Assembly: GCA_035604615.1 (NCBI GenBank)
Contig: DATNID010000014.1
Location: 21,765 to 85,764 of the forward strand
DNA length: 64,000 nt
Direction: 5' to 3'
Source: DATJLY01 sp035604615
Lineage (GTDB): Bacteria; Pseudomonadota; Alphaproteobacteria; ATCC43930; CGMCC-115725
A model generated the notes under the pieces. The model was not told where the DNA came from and searched no databases. It saw only the letters and a program-made list of their open reading frames with translations. A program made the position numbers and the translations under genes. Numbering within the stretch: position 1 is the first letter of the stretch; every line of letters begins with the position of its first letter. Below, one piece after another: positions 1 through 8,240 of the stretch.

Positions 1-267
1 CGCTTCGGCGACAACAATGACGGCCTCTTCCGCGCCGCGTTGTCGCTGGGCAAGCGCTTCGCCGCGATTTCGACCGGGCGCGGCGCCGAGACGCCTTCCT
101 ATCTCGCCTCATCTCCGGACGTGGAGGGCGTGAGCGGCCTCTATTTCGACAAGTGCCGTGCGGTCGAGCCGTCGGCCGCGGCGCAGGACGATCGCGCCGC
201 CTTGCGCCTGTGGCGCGAGAGCGCGCGCCTCGCGGGATTGCCGGAGGAGTTGTCGGCGCTGGCCTGA
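1..267 (+). CDS. Short-chain dehydrogenase/reductase, C-terminal fragment
   Basis: The reading frame is open from the first base to the TGA at 265, so the N-terminus lies outside the window. The 88 visible residues match the tail of retinol-dehydrogenase-like SDRs: an AISTGRGAETPSYLASSP segment, then a VEGVSGLYFDKC segment of the kind that closes the substrate pocket, then a helix with LWRESARLAGL. The Rossmann and YxxxK motifs would be upstream and cannot be checked. Such enzymes are cytosolic NAD(P)-dependent oxidoreductases; the substrate cannot be told. The gene ends 19 bases before dnaJ. Confidence 0.8.
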   Translation, partial: RFGDNNDGLFRAALSLGKRFAAISTGRGAETPSYLASSPDVEGVSGLYFDKCRAVEPSAAAQDDRAALRLWRESARLAGLPEELSALA

Positions 268-286
268 GGCCTATATTGCACCCGGC

Positions 287-1204
287 ATGGCGCGGAATCC
301 CTACGAGGTGCTGGGCGTGAAGCCCGAGGCGAGCGAGGACGAGATTCGCACCGTCTATCGCAAGCTCGCCAAGAAGCACCATCCCGATCTCAATCCCGGC
401 AACAAGGAAGCCGAGGCGCGGTTCAAGGAGATCGCGTCGGCCTACGACCTCGTCTCCGACAAGGACAAGCGCGCGCGCTTCGACCGCGGCGAGATCGACG
501 AAAGCGGCGCCGAGCGGCCGCCGCCGCAGCAGTCCTGGCGCGGCTTCGCCGAGGGGCCGCCGGGCGAGAAGTACCAGGCGCACGAGATCGACCCCGAGGA
601 TCTCGAGGCGCTCTTCGGCATGTTCGGCCGCGGCGCGCATGGCGCTGGCGGCGGCGGCCTGCGCATGCGCGGCGCCGACCATCATTTCACCCTCGCGGTC
701 GAGTTCCTCGACGCGGTCAACGGCGCCAAGAAGCGGCTCGAGCTCGGCCCCGGGCGCACGCTCGACGTGACCGTGCCGGAGGGCGTGCGCGACGGCCAGG
801 TGCTGCGCCTCAAAGGGCAGGGCGGCGACGGGCTCGGCGGCGCGCCGGCGGGCGACGCGCTGATCGAGATCAGGATCGCGCCGCACCCGATTTTCCGGCG
901 CGACGGCGACGACATCCGTCTCGAGCTGCCGGTGACCCTGGCCGAGGCGGTTCTGGGCGGGCGCGTCCAGGTGCCGACGCCCTCGGGCGCGGTGGCGATG
1001 AACGTGCCCGCCAATGCCAACACCGGCCAGGTCCTGCGCCTGCGCGGCAAGGGCGTGAAGCGTGCCGACGGCGGCATGGGTGACGAATACGTGACGCTCA
1101 AGATCGTGCTGCCCGAAGGCGGCGACAATGAGCTGGCCGAGTTCCTGCGCACTTGGGCGCCGAAGCATCCCTACGATCCGCGCGGCCGCATGGGGGTCCC
1201 ATGA
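287..1204 (+). CDS. cbpA: DnaJ-family co-chaperone, CbpA type (J domain plus DnaJ C-terminal domains, no zinc finger)
   Basis: Predicted Hsp40 co-chaperone that stimulates DnaK ATPase through its J domain. The 305-residue product opens with MARNPYEVLGV and carries the HPD triad at residues 32-34. A Gly-rich linker (about 110-130) leads to two beta-sandwich substrate-binding domains and a C-terminal tail. The four CxxCxGxG repeats of DnaJ proper are absent, which makes it the CbpA/type II class. The ATG at 287 puts the J domain at the N-terminus; the frame is open further upstream, but that extension overlaps the SDR gene and lacks J-domain sequence. The stop overlaps the next start (ATGA), and the next gene encodes the CbpM modulator, which supports the CbpA call. 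Confidence 0.9.
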   Translation: MARNPYEVLGVKPEASEDEIRTVYRKLAKKHHPDLNPGNKEAEARFKEIASAYDLVSDKDKRARFDRGEIDESGAERPPPQQSWRGFAEGPPGEKYQAHEIDPEDLEALFGMFGRGAHGAGGGGLRMRGADHHFTLAVEFLDAVNGAKKRLELGPGRTLDVTVPEGVRDGQVLRLKGQGGDGLGGAPAGDALIEIRIAPHPIFRRDGDDIRLELPVTLAEAVLGGRVQVPTPSGAVAMNVPANANTGQVLRLRGKGVKRADGGMGDEYVTLKIVLPEGGDNELAEFLRTWAPKHPYDPRGRMGVP

Positions 1205-1533
1205 TCGACATCGAGGCGGTGTGCGTCATGATCGGCGACCTGCAGGCGCAGGAAGTCGAGCGCTGGATCGGCGAGAGCTGGGTCCGGCCCGAGAGTTCCG
1301 GCGGCGGTTATGTCTTCCACGAGATCGACGTGGCGCGGGTGCGCCTCATCGTCGAATTGCGGCGCGATCTCGAGATCGACGACGCGGCGATGCCGGTGGT
1401 GCTCAACCTGCTCGACCAGCTCTACGCCCTGCGCCGGCGCATGAAGGCGGTGACGGCGGCGATCGAGACCCTGCCGCCCGACCTTCGCGCCGCCATCGCC
1501 CAGCGGCTCGGCGAGACGCAGGGACCGGAGTGA
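1201..1533 (+). CDS. cbpM: Chaperone modulator CbpM family protein
   Basis: A 110-residue MerR-HTH-like protein. CbpM binds the J domain of CbpA and inhibits its stimulation of DnaK. Recognisable features are the N-terminal short helix region, the RWIGESWVRPE turn, the YVFHEIDVARVRLI helix and a C-terminal helix with LLDQLYALRRRM. The ATG overlaps the dnaJ stop by four bases, showing translational coupling. The pairing with a zinc-finger-less J protein is the usual genomic context for CbpM. Function is inferred from family and context. Confidence 0.85.
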   Translation: MIDIEAVCVMIGDLQAQEVERWIGESWVRPESSGGGYVFHEIDVARVRLIVELRRDLEIDDAAMPVVLNLLDQLYALRRRMKAVTAAIETLPPDLRAAIAQRLGETQGPE

Positions 1534-1548
1534 GCTAAAGTCGGGCAC

Positions 1549-2004
1549 ATGGCGATCGCGCTCCTGTTCCATATCCTCGCGGCCGTGATCTGGGTCGGCG
1601 GGATGTTCTTCGCCCATGTCATGCTGCGCCCGGCGGCGGCTTCGCTCGAGCCGTCGGTGCGGCTGCCGCTGTTCCGCCGCGTCCTCGGCACCTTCTTCCC
1701 GTGGGTGTGGGTGTGCATCGCGACCTTGCTGGTCAGCGCCTATGGCGTGCTGCTGCCCGGGATGGGCGGGTTCGCGCACACGCCCGTCTATATCCAGGCG
1801 ATGCAGGTGATCGGCGTGGTGATGATCCTGGCCTTCCTGCATCTGTTCTTCGCGCCGTGGAAGCGGTTCCGCACCGCGGTCGACGCCGGCGACTTCAAGA
1901 CCGCCGCACCCCAGCTCGGCCAGATCCGCCACATCGTGCTATTCAACCTGGTGCTCGGCCTGATCGTCGTGGTGATCGGCGGCACCGGGCGGTATTGGGG
2001 GTGA
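1549..2004 (+). CDS. CopD-family integral membrane protein
   Basis: A 151-residue protein with four predicted transmembrane helices, roughly residues 2-22, 46-72, 78-100 and 125-148. The first contains HILAAVIWVGGMFF and the last ends VIGGTGRYWG. This layout matches the short CopD-like (DUF2269/YkoY-like) membrane proteins, some of which are linked to copper resistance. Histidines at residues 8 and 18 in helix 1 could bind metal or heme. No CopC or copper ATPase lies nearby, so a copper role is unproven. It is probably co-transcribed with cbpAM (15-base gap). Confidence 0.7.
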   Translation: MAIALLFHILAAVIWVGGMFFAHVMLRPAAASLEPSVRLPLFRRVLGTFFPWVWVCIATLLVSAYGVLLPGMGGFAHTPVYIQAMQVIGVVMILAFLHLFFAPWKRFRTAVDAGDFKTAAPQLGQIRHIVLFNLVLGLIVVVIGGTGRYWG

Positions 2005-2007
2005 GCC

Positions 2008-2250
2008 ATGCTCAAGATCGAAACCGAACTCGAGGATGACGGGCGCTGGATCGGTGAGGTTCCCGGCCTGCCCGGCGTTCTCACCTATGGCGCATCAGAA
2101 GCCGAGGCGCGCGTCAAGGCAACCGCGCTCGCGCTGCGCGTGATCGCCGACCGGATCGAGCATGGCGAAGCAGTCGCTCGAGTGAGCCCGCCATCGACAC
2201 CCACCTCTCCCAACCCTCTTCCCCCGCAAGCGGGCGGAGAGGACTTTTAG
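2008..2250 (+). CDS. HicB-like (DUF1902-type) small protein, orphan
   Basis: An 80-residue protein whose first 52 residues have the HicB-like partial RNase-H fold pattern: MLKIETELEDDGRWIGEVPG, a PGVLTYGASEAEARVKATALALR stretch interrupted by no gaps, then an IADRIEHGE tail. HicB proteins usually neutralise a HicA mRNA interferase, but no hicA-like gene with the short dsRBD toxin signature is seen on either side, so this is an orphan or a metabolic regulator. The last 15 or so codons (PTSPNPLPPQAGGEDF) are encoded by an interspersed palindromic repeat, which probably replaced the native C-terminus. Start is the ATG just after the CopD-like stop. Confidence 0.65.
   Translation: MLKIETELEDDGRWIGEVPGLPGVLTYGASEAEARVKATALALRVIADRIEHGEAVARVSPPSTPTSPNPLPPQAGGEDF
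2215..2242. repeat. Interspersed palindromic repeat fused to the end of the HicB-like gene
   Basis: An imperfect inverted repeat: CCTCTTCCCCCGC, then GCGGGCGGAGAGG, with a short loop, followed by ACTTTTAG. The encoded PLPPQAGGE peptide is a recurrent signature of this repeat type in proteobacterial gene tails. It lies between the HicB-like gene and the GST gene and could serve as a terminator or mRNA stabiliser. Confidence 0.5.
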
Positions 2251-2278
2251 CGGCGCTTCTCGCATCGGGAGATGACCC

Positions 2279-2974
2279 ATGCTCAGGCTCTATGACCTCG
2301 CCGGGGCCGAGCCCGACCGGCGCTTCAGCCCGTTCTGCTCGCGCATCAAGATGGCGCTGGCGCACAAGGGACTTGAGGTCGAGACCGTGCCGTGGCGCTT
2401 CACCGAGAAGGAGGTGCTGGCGCCCGCCGGCAAGGCGGGGCGGGTCCCAGTCCTGGTGGATGGCGAGCGCTGGATCGGCGAGAGCTGGGTCATCGCCGAA
2501 TATCTCGAGGACAAATACGCCATCCTGCCGTCGCTGTTCGGCGGCGGGGCGGGGCGGGCGCTGTCGCGCTTCTACCAGGGCTGGACCGACGCCATCCTGC
2601 ACGGGGCGCTGTTCCGCATGCTGGTGCTCGACATCTGGAGGCATGTCGATCCGCGCGACCGCGACTATTTCCGCAACAGCCGCGAGGAGCGCCTGGGCAT
2701 GACCCTGGAGCAGGCCGCCGCCGACCGCGAGGCGCGCCTGCCGGCCCTGCGCGAAACGCTGACGCCGATGCGGCTGGTCTTACGCGCGCAGCCGTTCCTG
2801 GGGGGAGAGAAGCCGCTTTATGCCGATTACATCGTGTTCGGCGCCTTCCTATGGGCGCGCGGGATCAGCGATTTCAAGCTGTTGGCGGCGGACGATCCGG
2901 TGGCACTATGGCGCCAGCGCTTGCTCGACCTCAATGACGGCTTCGCCGCCAAATGGAAGGGCTATCCGGTCTAA
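2279..2974 (+). CDS. Glutathione S-transferase family protein
   Basis: A 231-residue protein with the GST layout. The N-terminal thioredoxin fold (about 1-85) has the SPFCSRIKMAL start of helix 1 at residues 17-27, a cis-proline in RVPVL at Pro57, and the glutathione-contacting ES pair at 68-69. The all-alpha C-terminal domain follows, ending near the LWRQRLLDLNDGFAAKW helix. It is expected to be cytosolic; possible roles are glutathione conjugation or dehalogenation. Start ATG 2279 is preceded by GGAG at a suitable spacing. Substrate cannot be assigned. Confidence 0.85.
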   Translation: MLRLYDLAGAEPDRRFSPFCSRIKMALAHKGLEVETVPWRFTEKEVLAPAGKAGRVPVLVDGERWIGESWVIAEYLEDKYAILPSLFGGGAGRALSRFYQGWTDAILHGALFRMLVLDIWRHVDPRDRDYFRNSREERLGMTLEQAAADREARLPALRETLTPMRLVLRAQPFLGGEKPLYADYIVFGAFLWARGISDFKLLAADDPVALWRQRLLDLNDGFAAKWKGYPV

Positions 2975-3007
2975 GAAGAAGGATAAAGGAAGAGCGGTAA
3001 GTCTCTG

Positions 3008-3142
3008 TCAGGCATTGCGCCAGGACATCAGCACCAGCGATCCGATCACCACGCCGGCGACCTCGGCCCCGGCCGTGATCTGGCCGAGCAGGACGCCGAA
3101 CAAGGTGCTGCCGAGAATGACGGTTCCGACCAACGTGCTCAT
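3008..3142 (-). CDS. Small hydrophobic membrane protein (44 aa), hypothetical
   Basis: A short reading frame on the minus strand: ATG at 3142, TGA ending at 3008. A clear Shine-Dalgarno (GGAGGGG) sits just upstream on that strand. The product has one or two hydrophobic stretches (VGTVILGSTLFGVLLG and VAGVVIGSLVLMSW) with small-residue spacing, ending in WRNA. The second half vaguely resembles the last helix of GlsB/YeaQ-type membrane proteins, but it is too short for that family. It lies between the convergent GST and the Mo-cofactor gene. Function unknown; expression is inferred only from the RBS and composition. Confidence 0.5.
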   Translation of the reverse strand: MSTLVGTVILGSTLFGVLLGQITAGAEVAGVVIGSLVLMSWRNA

Positions 3143-3211
3143 GGGCTGCCCCTCCCGAACCTTGCGGTTTGGTAGCACAACGGGCGGCCTTGGAAATTAT
3201 TCCACGAGTCG

Positions 3212-4861
3212 TTACGCGACCTCGATGCGGGCCGAGCCGGCGAGCTTGGCCAGCGCCTGGGGCGTGTCGATGTCGGTGAGGACGCCGTCGCTCGCCATCT
3301 CGATCTCGATCACGGCCTCGGGATAGGCGCCGATCAGGTGCCTTGCCCCGACATCGCCCGCAACTTGACGCATGTCCGGGATGAAGCGCTTGGCCCACAG
3401 GACCGGGTTGCCGCGCTTGCCGTTGCGGCTGGGGACCACGATCGAGCGCCCCTCGACCGGGTTGAAGGCGGCGACAAGCCGCTCGATGTCGCCGCTCCTG
3501 ACCTGCGGCATATCGCCCAGCCCCACCAGGACGCCGTCGATGTCGTCCGGAAGAGCCGCCAGCCCCGCCTTGAGCGAGGCGGATAGCCCCTCGGCATAGG
3601 CCGGGTTGTGAACGATGGTCACATTCATGCCCGAAAGCGCCGCCGCCACGCGCTCGCGCTCGTGGCCGGTGACGACGATGATCGGGGCGAGCCCGGCGTC
3701 CCGCACCGCCTCGACCGCGTGGCGCACCATCGGCTTGCCGTCGATGCCGATCAGCAGCTTGTTGACGGTGCCCATGCGGCTGGAGCGCCCGGCGGCCAGG
3801 ACCAGCGCGGCAATGCGCGGCGCGCGCGGAACGTCCGCGCCCTCCGCCTCGTCCTCCTCGGTGACCTTGGCGCGGGGGTGGGGGCGGGTCGGGATCTCGC
3901 CGAGCAGCCCGCCGACCCCCATCCGCGCCAGCACCGCGGCATCGACCGGCAGGTCGGCGAGCAGCCGCCGCAGCACCCAGTCGAAGCCGTTGACCCGCGG
4001 CGAGCGGGCGCAGCCGGGCAGCCCCAGCACCGCGACCGCGCCGATCCGCCCCATCAGCAGGAGATTGCCGGGATCGACCGGCATGCCGAAATGGTCGATC
4101 ACGCCGCCTTGCGCCACGATCGCGGCTGGGATCACGTCGCGGCGGTCGAGGATGGCGGAGGCGCCGGCGACCAGCACCATCTCCGCGCCTTGGGCCAGCG
4201 CCAACGGCAATTCGGTGGCGAGCGCGTCCTCGCGATGCTCGCAGCGCCGCTCGACGATGAGTTTGCTGCCGAGCTCGGCGAGCCGGTCGCGCGTCGCGTC
4301 GACGGTCTTGTCGAGGATCGATTCCTTCATGCCGGCAAGCCGGGTCTGGATCAGCGCCACGCGGCGCGCGCGGAACGGGGCGACCTCGACGACCGGCGCC
4401 GCGGCCAGCCGGGCGCAGGCCGCGACCGCGTCGCGCCGTACCGCATAAGGAATGATCTTGACGGTCGCCACCATCTCCTTGGGCCGCACCAGCGCGTCGG
4501 GCGGCAGGGTCGCCAAGGTGATGGTCTCGTCGACCAGGTTGAAGCGCTCGACCGCGTCGCGATCGACGACGCACAGGCCGGCGGCATCGGCATAGAAATT
4601 GGCGCGGCCGGTGAAGGCGCGGCGCAGGCTGACATTGTCGCCGGCGAGCGCGCGCGCCACCTCGTCGGCGGCCTCGTTCTCGCCGACATCGCCGTCCTCG
4701 AGCCGGGCCGCGACCACGCTCTCCAAGCCGGACGCGGCGAGCGCGGCGACGTCGGCGTCGGTCAGGACGCGGCCTTTCTTGAGGGTGCGGTCCGCGAGCT
4801 TGAGGCTGTGGGCGAGGATCGCGCCCGCCGCCTCGGCGAGCGGCGTGTCGCCGAACCTCAC
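3212..4861 (-). CDS. Molybdopterin-binding domain fused to molybdenum cofactor cytidylyltransferase (MocA-like)
   Basis: A 549-residue fusion. Residues about 1-335 form a molybdopterin-binding (MogA/MoeA-like) region with GASAI at 233-237 and LPG at 281-283. Residues about 350-549 are a nucleotidyltransferase with LAAGRSSRMG at 355-364 and Lys368, the NTP-transferase signature of MobA/MocA. MocA-type enzymes transfer CMP to molybdopterin to make the MCD cofactor used by xanthine-oxidase-family hydroxylases, which is what coxL encodes upstream. The start is GTG, overlapping the XdhC stop by four bases (GTGA). It is the last gene of the Mo-hydroxylase locus. Confidence 0.88.
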   Translation of the reverse strand: MRFGDTPLAEAAGAILAHSLKLADRTLKKGRVLTDADVAALAASGLESVVAARLEDGDVGENEAADEVARALAGDNVSLRRAFTGRANFYADAAGLCVVDRDAVERFNLVDETITLATLPPDALVRPKEMVATVKIIPYAVRRDAVAACARLAAAPVVEVAPFRARRVALIQTRLAGMKESILDKTVDATRDRLAELGSKLIVERRCEHREDALATELPLALAQGAEMVLVAGASAILDRRDVIPAAIVAQGGVIDHFGMPVDPGNLLLMGRIGAVAVLGLPGCARSPRVNGFDWVLRRLLADLPVDAAVLARMGVGGLLGEIPTRPHPRAKVTEEDEAEGADVPRAPRIAALVLAAGRSSRMGTVNKLLIGIDGKPMVRHAVEAVRDAGLAPIIVVTGHERERVAAALSGMNVTIVHNPAYAEGLSASLKAGLAALPDDIDGVLVGLGDMPQVRSGDIERLVAAFNPVEGRSIVVPSRNGKRGNPVLWAKRFIPDMRQVAGDVGARHLIGAYPEAVIEIEMASDGVLTDIDTPQALAKLAGSARIEVA

Positions 4862-5558
4862 GCCGCCTCCGCCTTGCCGCGACGGCCGCCGCGCAGCGAG
4901 AGCGTCATCTCGGCGATGATCGAGACCGCGATCTCGGACGGCGACACCGCGCCGATATCGAGCCCGACCGGCCCGTGAATGCGGGCGAAATCCTTGTCGG
5001 TGAAGCCGAGCTCGCCGAGCCGCTTCAAGCGGCCCGCATGCGTGCGCTTGGAGCCGAGCGCGCCGATATAGAAGGCGTCCGAGCGCAGCGCCACGGCGAG
5101 CGCGGGGTCGTCGAGCTTGGGGTCATGGGTCAAGGTCACCACCGCGGTGCGGCGGTCGGGCTTGAGGCGCTCCAGCGCCTCGTCCGGCCATTCGGTCGAG
5201 ATGGCGATACCGGGAAAGCGCTCGTCGCTGGCGAAGGCGGTGCGCGGATCGACCACCGTCACGAGATAGCCCGCCAGCGCCGCCATCCGCGCCATCGGCT
5301 GCGCGATGTGGACGGCGCCCACCAGGATGCAGCGCAGGCGCGGGTTGAACACCTCGATGAAGACCGCGCCGACCGTCTGGTTCTTGTCCTCGGCGAGCGC
5401 GCGGCGCAAGCCCTCGCGCAGCGTGTCGTCGAGCGCGATCTCGCCGGACGTGGTGCCGTCCTCGGTGAAGCTCTGCTGCCCGGTCTTGAGATCGGTCAGG
5501 AGCACGGCGCTGCGGCCCTGGCGGCTCGCTTCCAGCGCGCGTTTGAGGAGGGCGAGCT

Positions 5559-5562
<4 letters not shown>
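4858..5562 (-). CDS. XdhC/CoxI family protein, Rossmann (C-terminal) half
   Basis: A 234-residue protein matching the XdhC Rossmann domain. A GAVHIAQP dinucleotide-binding turn lies at 82-89, THD at 145-147, YIGALGSKRTH at 165-175 and IHGPVGLDIGA at 195-205. XdhC-family proteins bind and insert the sulfurated molybdenum cofactor into xanthine-oxidase-family apoenzymes. The ATG overlaps the stop of the preceding gene (5559-5562), and the gene runs into the mocA-like fusion. Together with that 106-residue gene it makes a complete XdhC in two chains. Confidence 0.88.
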
Positions 5563-5879
<317 letters not shown>

Positions 5880-5962
5880 CGTGTCACCTCAAATCCATCC
5901 CCATCATTTCGGTACGAAAGCCCTTGAGCGCAATATACAACGAGATACAACGCGCCCCAACA

Positions 5963-6008
5963 ATGGGAAGGGTAGGGTGAGGGGGCGCCTCGGCCCTACC
6001 CCGTCTCC
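5963..6008. repeat. Inverted repeat between coxE and the XdhC genes
   Basis: GGGTAGGG near 5970-5977 faces CCCTACCC near 5994-6001, with further G-tract/C-tract pairing outside. It overlaps the coxE stop codon region and lies in the 116-base gap before the XdhC N-half gene. It could be a terminator or a processing hairpin that separates coxDE from the maturation genes. There is no U-tract. Confidence 0.4.
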
Positions 6009-7222
6009 CGCCACGCCGCCGCCGCTTCGAGCCGGCGCGGGCCGGGGCGGCTCAGGGCCTCCACCAGCTCCGTCAGGCTCTCGAGATTGTGGATCGGCCT
6101 GAACTCGTCCACGTGCGGCAGGATGGCCTTCATTCCCAAGGACTTGGGAGCGAAACCCTCGTACCGCAACAGGGGATTGAGCCAGATCAGGCGGCGGCAG
6201 GATTTGTGCAGCCGGTCCATCTCCACGCCGATGCCGATGCCGGCGTCGCGGTCGAGCCCGTCGGTGATCAGCAGCACGATCGCGCCTTGGCCCAGGACGC
6301 GGCGCGACCAGTCGCGGTTGAACTCGCCCAATGCCTCGCCGATGCGCGTCCCGCCCGACCAGTCCTCGACCGCGCCCCCCACCTTGTCGAGCGCCACGTC
6401 GATGTCCTTGTAGCGCAGGAAGCGCGTGATGTTGGTGAGTCTTGTGCCGAACAGGAAGGTGCAGACGCGGTCGCGCTCGTTGGTGACGGCGTGCATGAAA
6501 TGGATGAAGATCCGGCTGTAGCGGCTCATCGAGCCCGAGATGTCGCAGATGATGACGAGCGGCGGCGGACGCCGGCGCCGGTTCTTGTGCTTCAAGGCAA
6601 TGAGCCCGCCCGAACGAAGCTGGGCGCGGAAGCTGGCGCGCATGTCGGTGCGGGTGCCGCGCGCGTCGGGCCAGAAGCGGCGCGTCGGCAGCTCGTGGAT
6701 GGGCAGCGTCATCTTGCGGATCGCGGCCTTGGCGGCGGCGATCTCGGCGCCCGACATCTTCTCGAAATCCATTTCGCGCAGGACCTCGCGGTCGGAGAAG
6801 GTCATGGCGGCGTCGAGCTCGACCTCCTCCTCCTGGTCCTTGGCGGCGCCGTCGCCCGGCTTCTTCAGCGCTTCGGCGAGGCGGCGGCTCATCTCCTCGC
6901 CCTTCTCCTGGTCGGGCAGTACGATTTCCGGCAGCATCAAGCCCAGCATGCGCTCGAGCAGCTTGGGATTGCGCCAGAAGATGTGGAACGCCTGGTCGAA
7001 CAGCTCCTGCTGGTCGCGGCGGTTGACGAATACGGCGTGAAGCGTCCAGTAGAAATCGCCGCGGTCCTCGAGCCCGACCGCGCGCACCGCCTCGACCGCG
7101 GCCAGCACCTTGCCCGGCCCGATCGGCAGCCCGGCAGCGCGCAACGTGCGCGCGAAATACATGATGTTCTCGAGCAGCCGCCCGCCGTCTTCGGCCGGTG
7201 CCGCCGCGCCCGCGCCCTCCAT
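5996..7222 (-). CDS. coxE: VWA domain protein, CoxE family
   Basis: A 408-residue protein with a C-terminal von Willebrand A domain; the MIDAS motif DISGS is at residues 227-231 and a TDGLDRDAG segment forms a later loop. The N-terminal region is helical (LMLPEIVLPDQEKGEEMSRR area). CoxE works with the MoxR-type ATPase CoxD in maturing the active site of CO-dehydrogenase-type enzymes. The ATG shares its A with the final base of the coxD TGA (TGATG), so the two are tightly coupled. Earlier in-frame sequence overlaps coxD and is not coding. Confidence 0.88.
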   Translation of the reverse strand: MEGAGAAAPAEDGGRLLENIMYFARTLRAAGLPIGPGKVLAAVEAVRAVGLEDRGDFYWTLHAVFVNRRDQQELFDQAFHIFWRNPKLLERMLGLMLPEIVLPDQEKGEEMSRRLAEALKKPGDGAAKDQEEEVELDAAMTFSDREVLREMDFEKMSGAEIAAAKAAIRKMTLPIHELPTRRFWPDARGTRTDMRASFRAQLRSGGLIALKHKNRRRRPPPLVIICDISGSMSRYSRIFIHFMHAVTNERDRVCTFLFGTRLTNITRFLRYKDIDVALDKVGGAVEDWSGGTRIGEALGEFNRDWSRRVLGQGAIVLLITDGLDRDAGIGIGVEMDRLHKSCRRLIWLNPLLRYEGFAPKSLGMKAILPHVDEFRPIHNLESLTELVEALSRPGPRRLEAAAAWRETG

Positions 7223-8133
7223 CAGCCGGACGCGTCGAGCTCCGCCTTCACCTGCGACAGCAGGCGCTCGGCCTCGCTGCCGTGGATCTTGGCGATGTCG
7301 TCCTGGTACTTGAGCAGCACGCCGAGCGTGTCGTTGATCGCTTCGGGCGTCAACGCGAGCACGTCGAGCTGAGTCAGCGCGTGGGCCCAGTCGATGGTCT
7401 CGGCGACGCCCGGCAGCTTGAACAGGTCCTGGCGCGTGCGCAGCTTTTGGACGAAGGCCACGACCTCGCGCGACAGCGCCGCCGCCGCGCCGGGCGCCTT
7501 GACGCGCAGGATCTCGAGCTCGCGCGCGGCGTCGGGATAATCGATCCAGTAGTAGAAGCAGCGCCGCTTCAGCGCGTCGTGGATCTCGCGCGTGCGGTTC
7601 GAGGTGATGACGACGATCGGCGGATGCTCGGCCTTGATCGTGCCGGTCTCGGGGATGGTGATCTGGAAGTCCGACAGCAGTTCGAGGAGATAGGCCTCGA
7701 ACGGCTCGTCGGTGCGGTCGAGCTCGTCGATGAGGAGCACCGGCGGCCCGGCGAGGTCGGGCTCCAGAGCCTGCAATAGCGGCCGCTTGATGAGGAACCG
7801 GTCGGCGAAGATCTCGCCCTCGATCTCGTCGCGCCCCTCGGCGCCGCTTTCGGCAAGGCGGATCTCGATCATCTGGCGGGCGTAGTTCCACTCGTAGACC
7901 GCCGACGCAACGTCGAGCCCCTCGTAGCATTGGAGGCGAATGAGCCGGCGCCCGAGCGTCTGGGACAGGACCTTGGCGAGCTCGGTCTTGCCGACGCCGG
8001 CCTCGCCCTCGAGGAAGAGCGGCCGTCCCAGGGTGAGCGCGAGATAGACCGCGGTCGCGAGGCTGCGGTCCGCGACGTAGTTACCGCGAGTCAAGAGGGC
8101 GAGTACGTCGCTGACCGAGGCGGGTAGGGGCAT
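7222..8133 (-). CDS. coxD: MoxR-family AAA+ ATPase, CoxD
   Basis: A 303-residue AAA+ ATPase with Walker A GEAGVGKT at 43-50, Walker B VLLIDELDR at 132-140, sensor-1 region VVITSNRTREIHDALKRR and a C-terminal lid. CoxD is a membrane-associated chaperone-like ATPase required for installing the sulfurated metal centre in CO dehydrogenase of Oligotropha. Here it precedes coxE with a one-base overlap. It is separated from coxM by about 830 bases that hold two unrelated small genes. Confidence 0.9.
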   Translation of the reverse strand: MPLPASVSDVLALLTRGNYVADRSLATAVYLALTLGRPLFLEGEAGVGKTELAKVLSQTLGRRLIRLQCYEGLDVASAVYEWNYARQMIEIRLAESGAEGRDEIEGEIFADRFLIKRPLLQALEPDLAGPPVLLIDELDRTDEPFEAYLLELLSDFQITIPETGTIKAEHPPIVVITSNRTREIHDALKRRCFYYWIDYPDAARELEILRVKAPGAAAALSREVVAFVQKLRTRQDLFKLPGVAETIDWAHALTQLDVLALTPEAINDTLGVLLKYQDDIAKIHGSEAERLLSQVKAELDASG

Positions 8134-8240
8134 GAAGGACCTTGCGGGGGACGGGAGGCGATGCGCGCCGCCCCTATGTAGCCGAGACGGCGCGTCGATC
8201 CAAGGGGGCGATGCGGCGCGGCAGGCACCGATTGAAGGAA

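Noticed and set aside
2008..2250. Complete HicAB toxin-antitoxin module
   Set aside because: No hicA-like reading frame exists on either side of the HicB-like gene.
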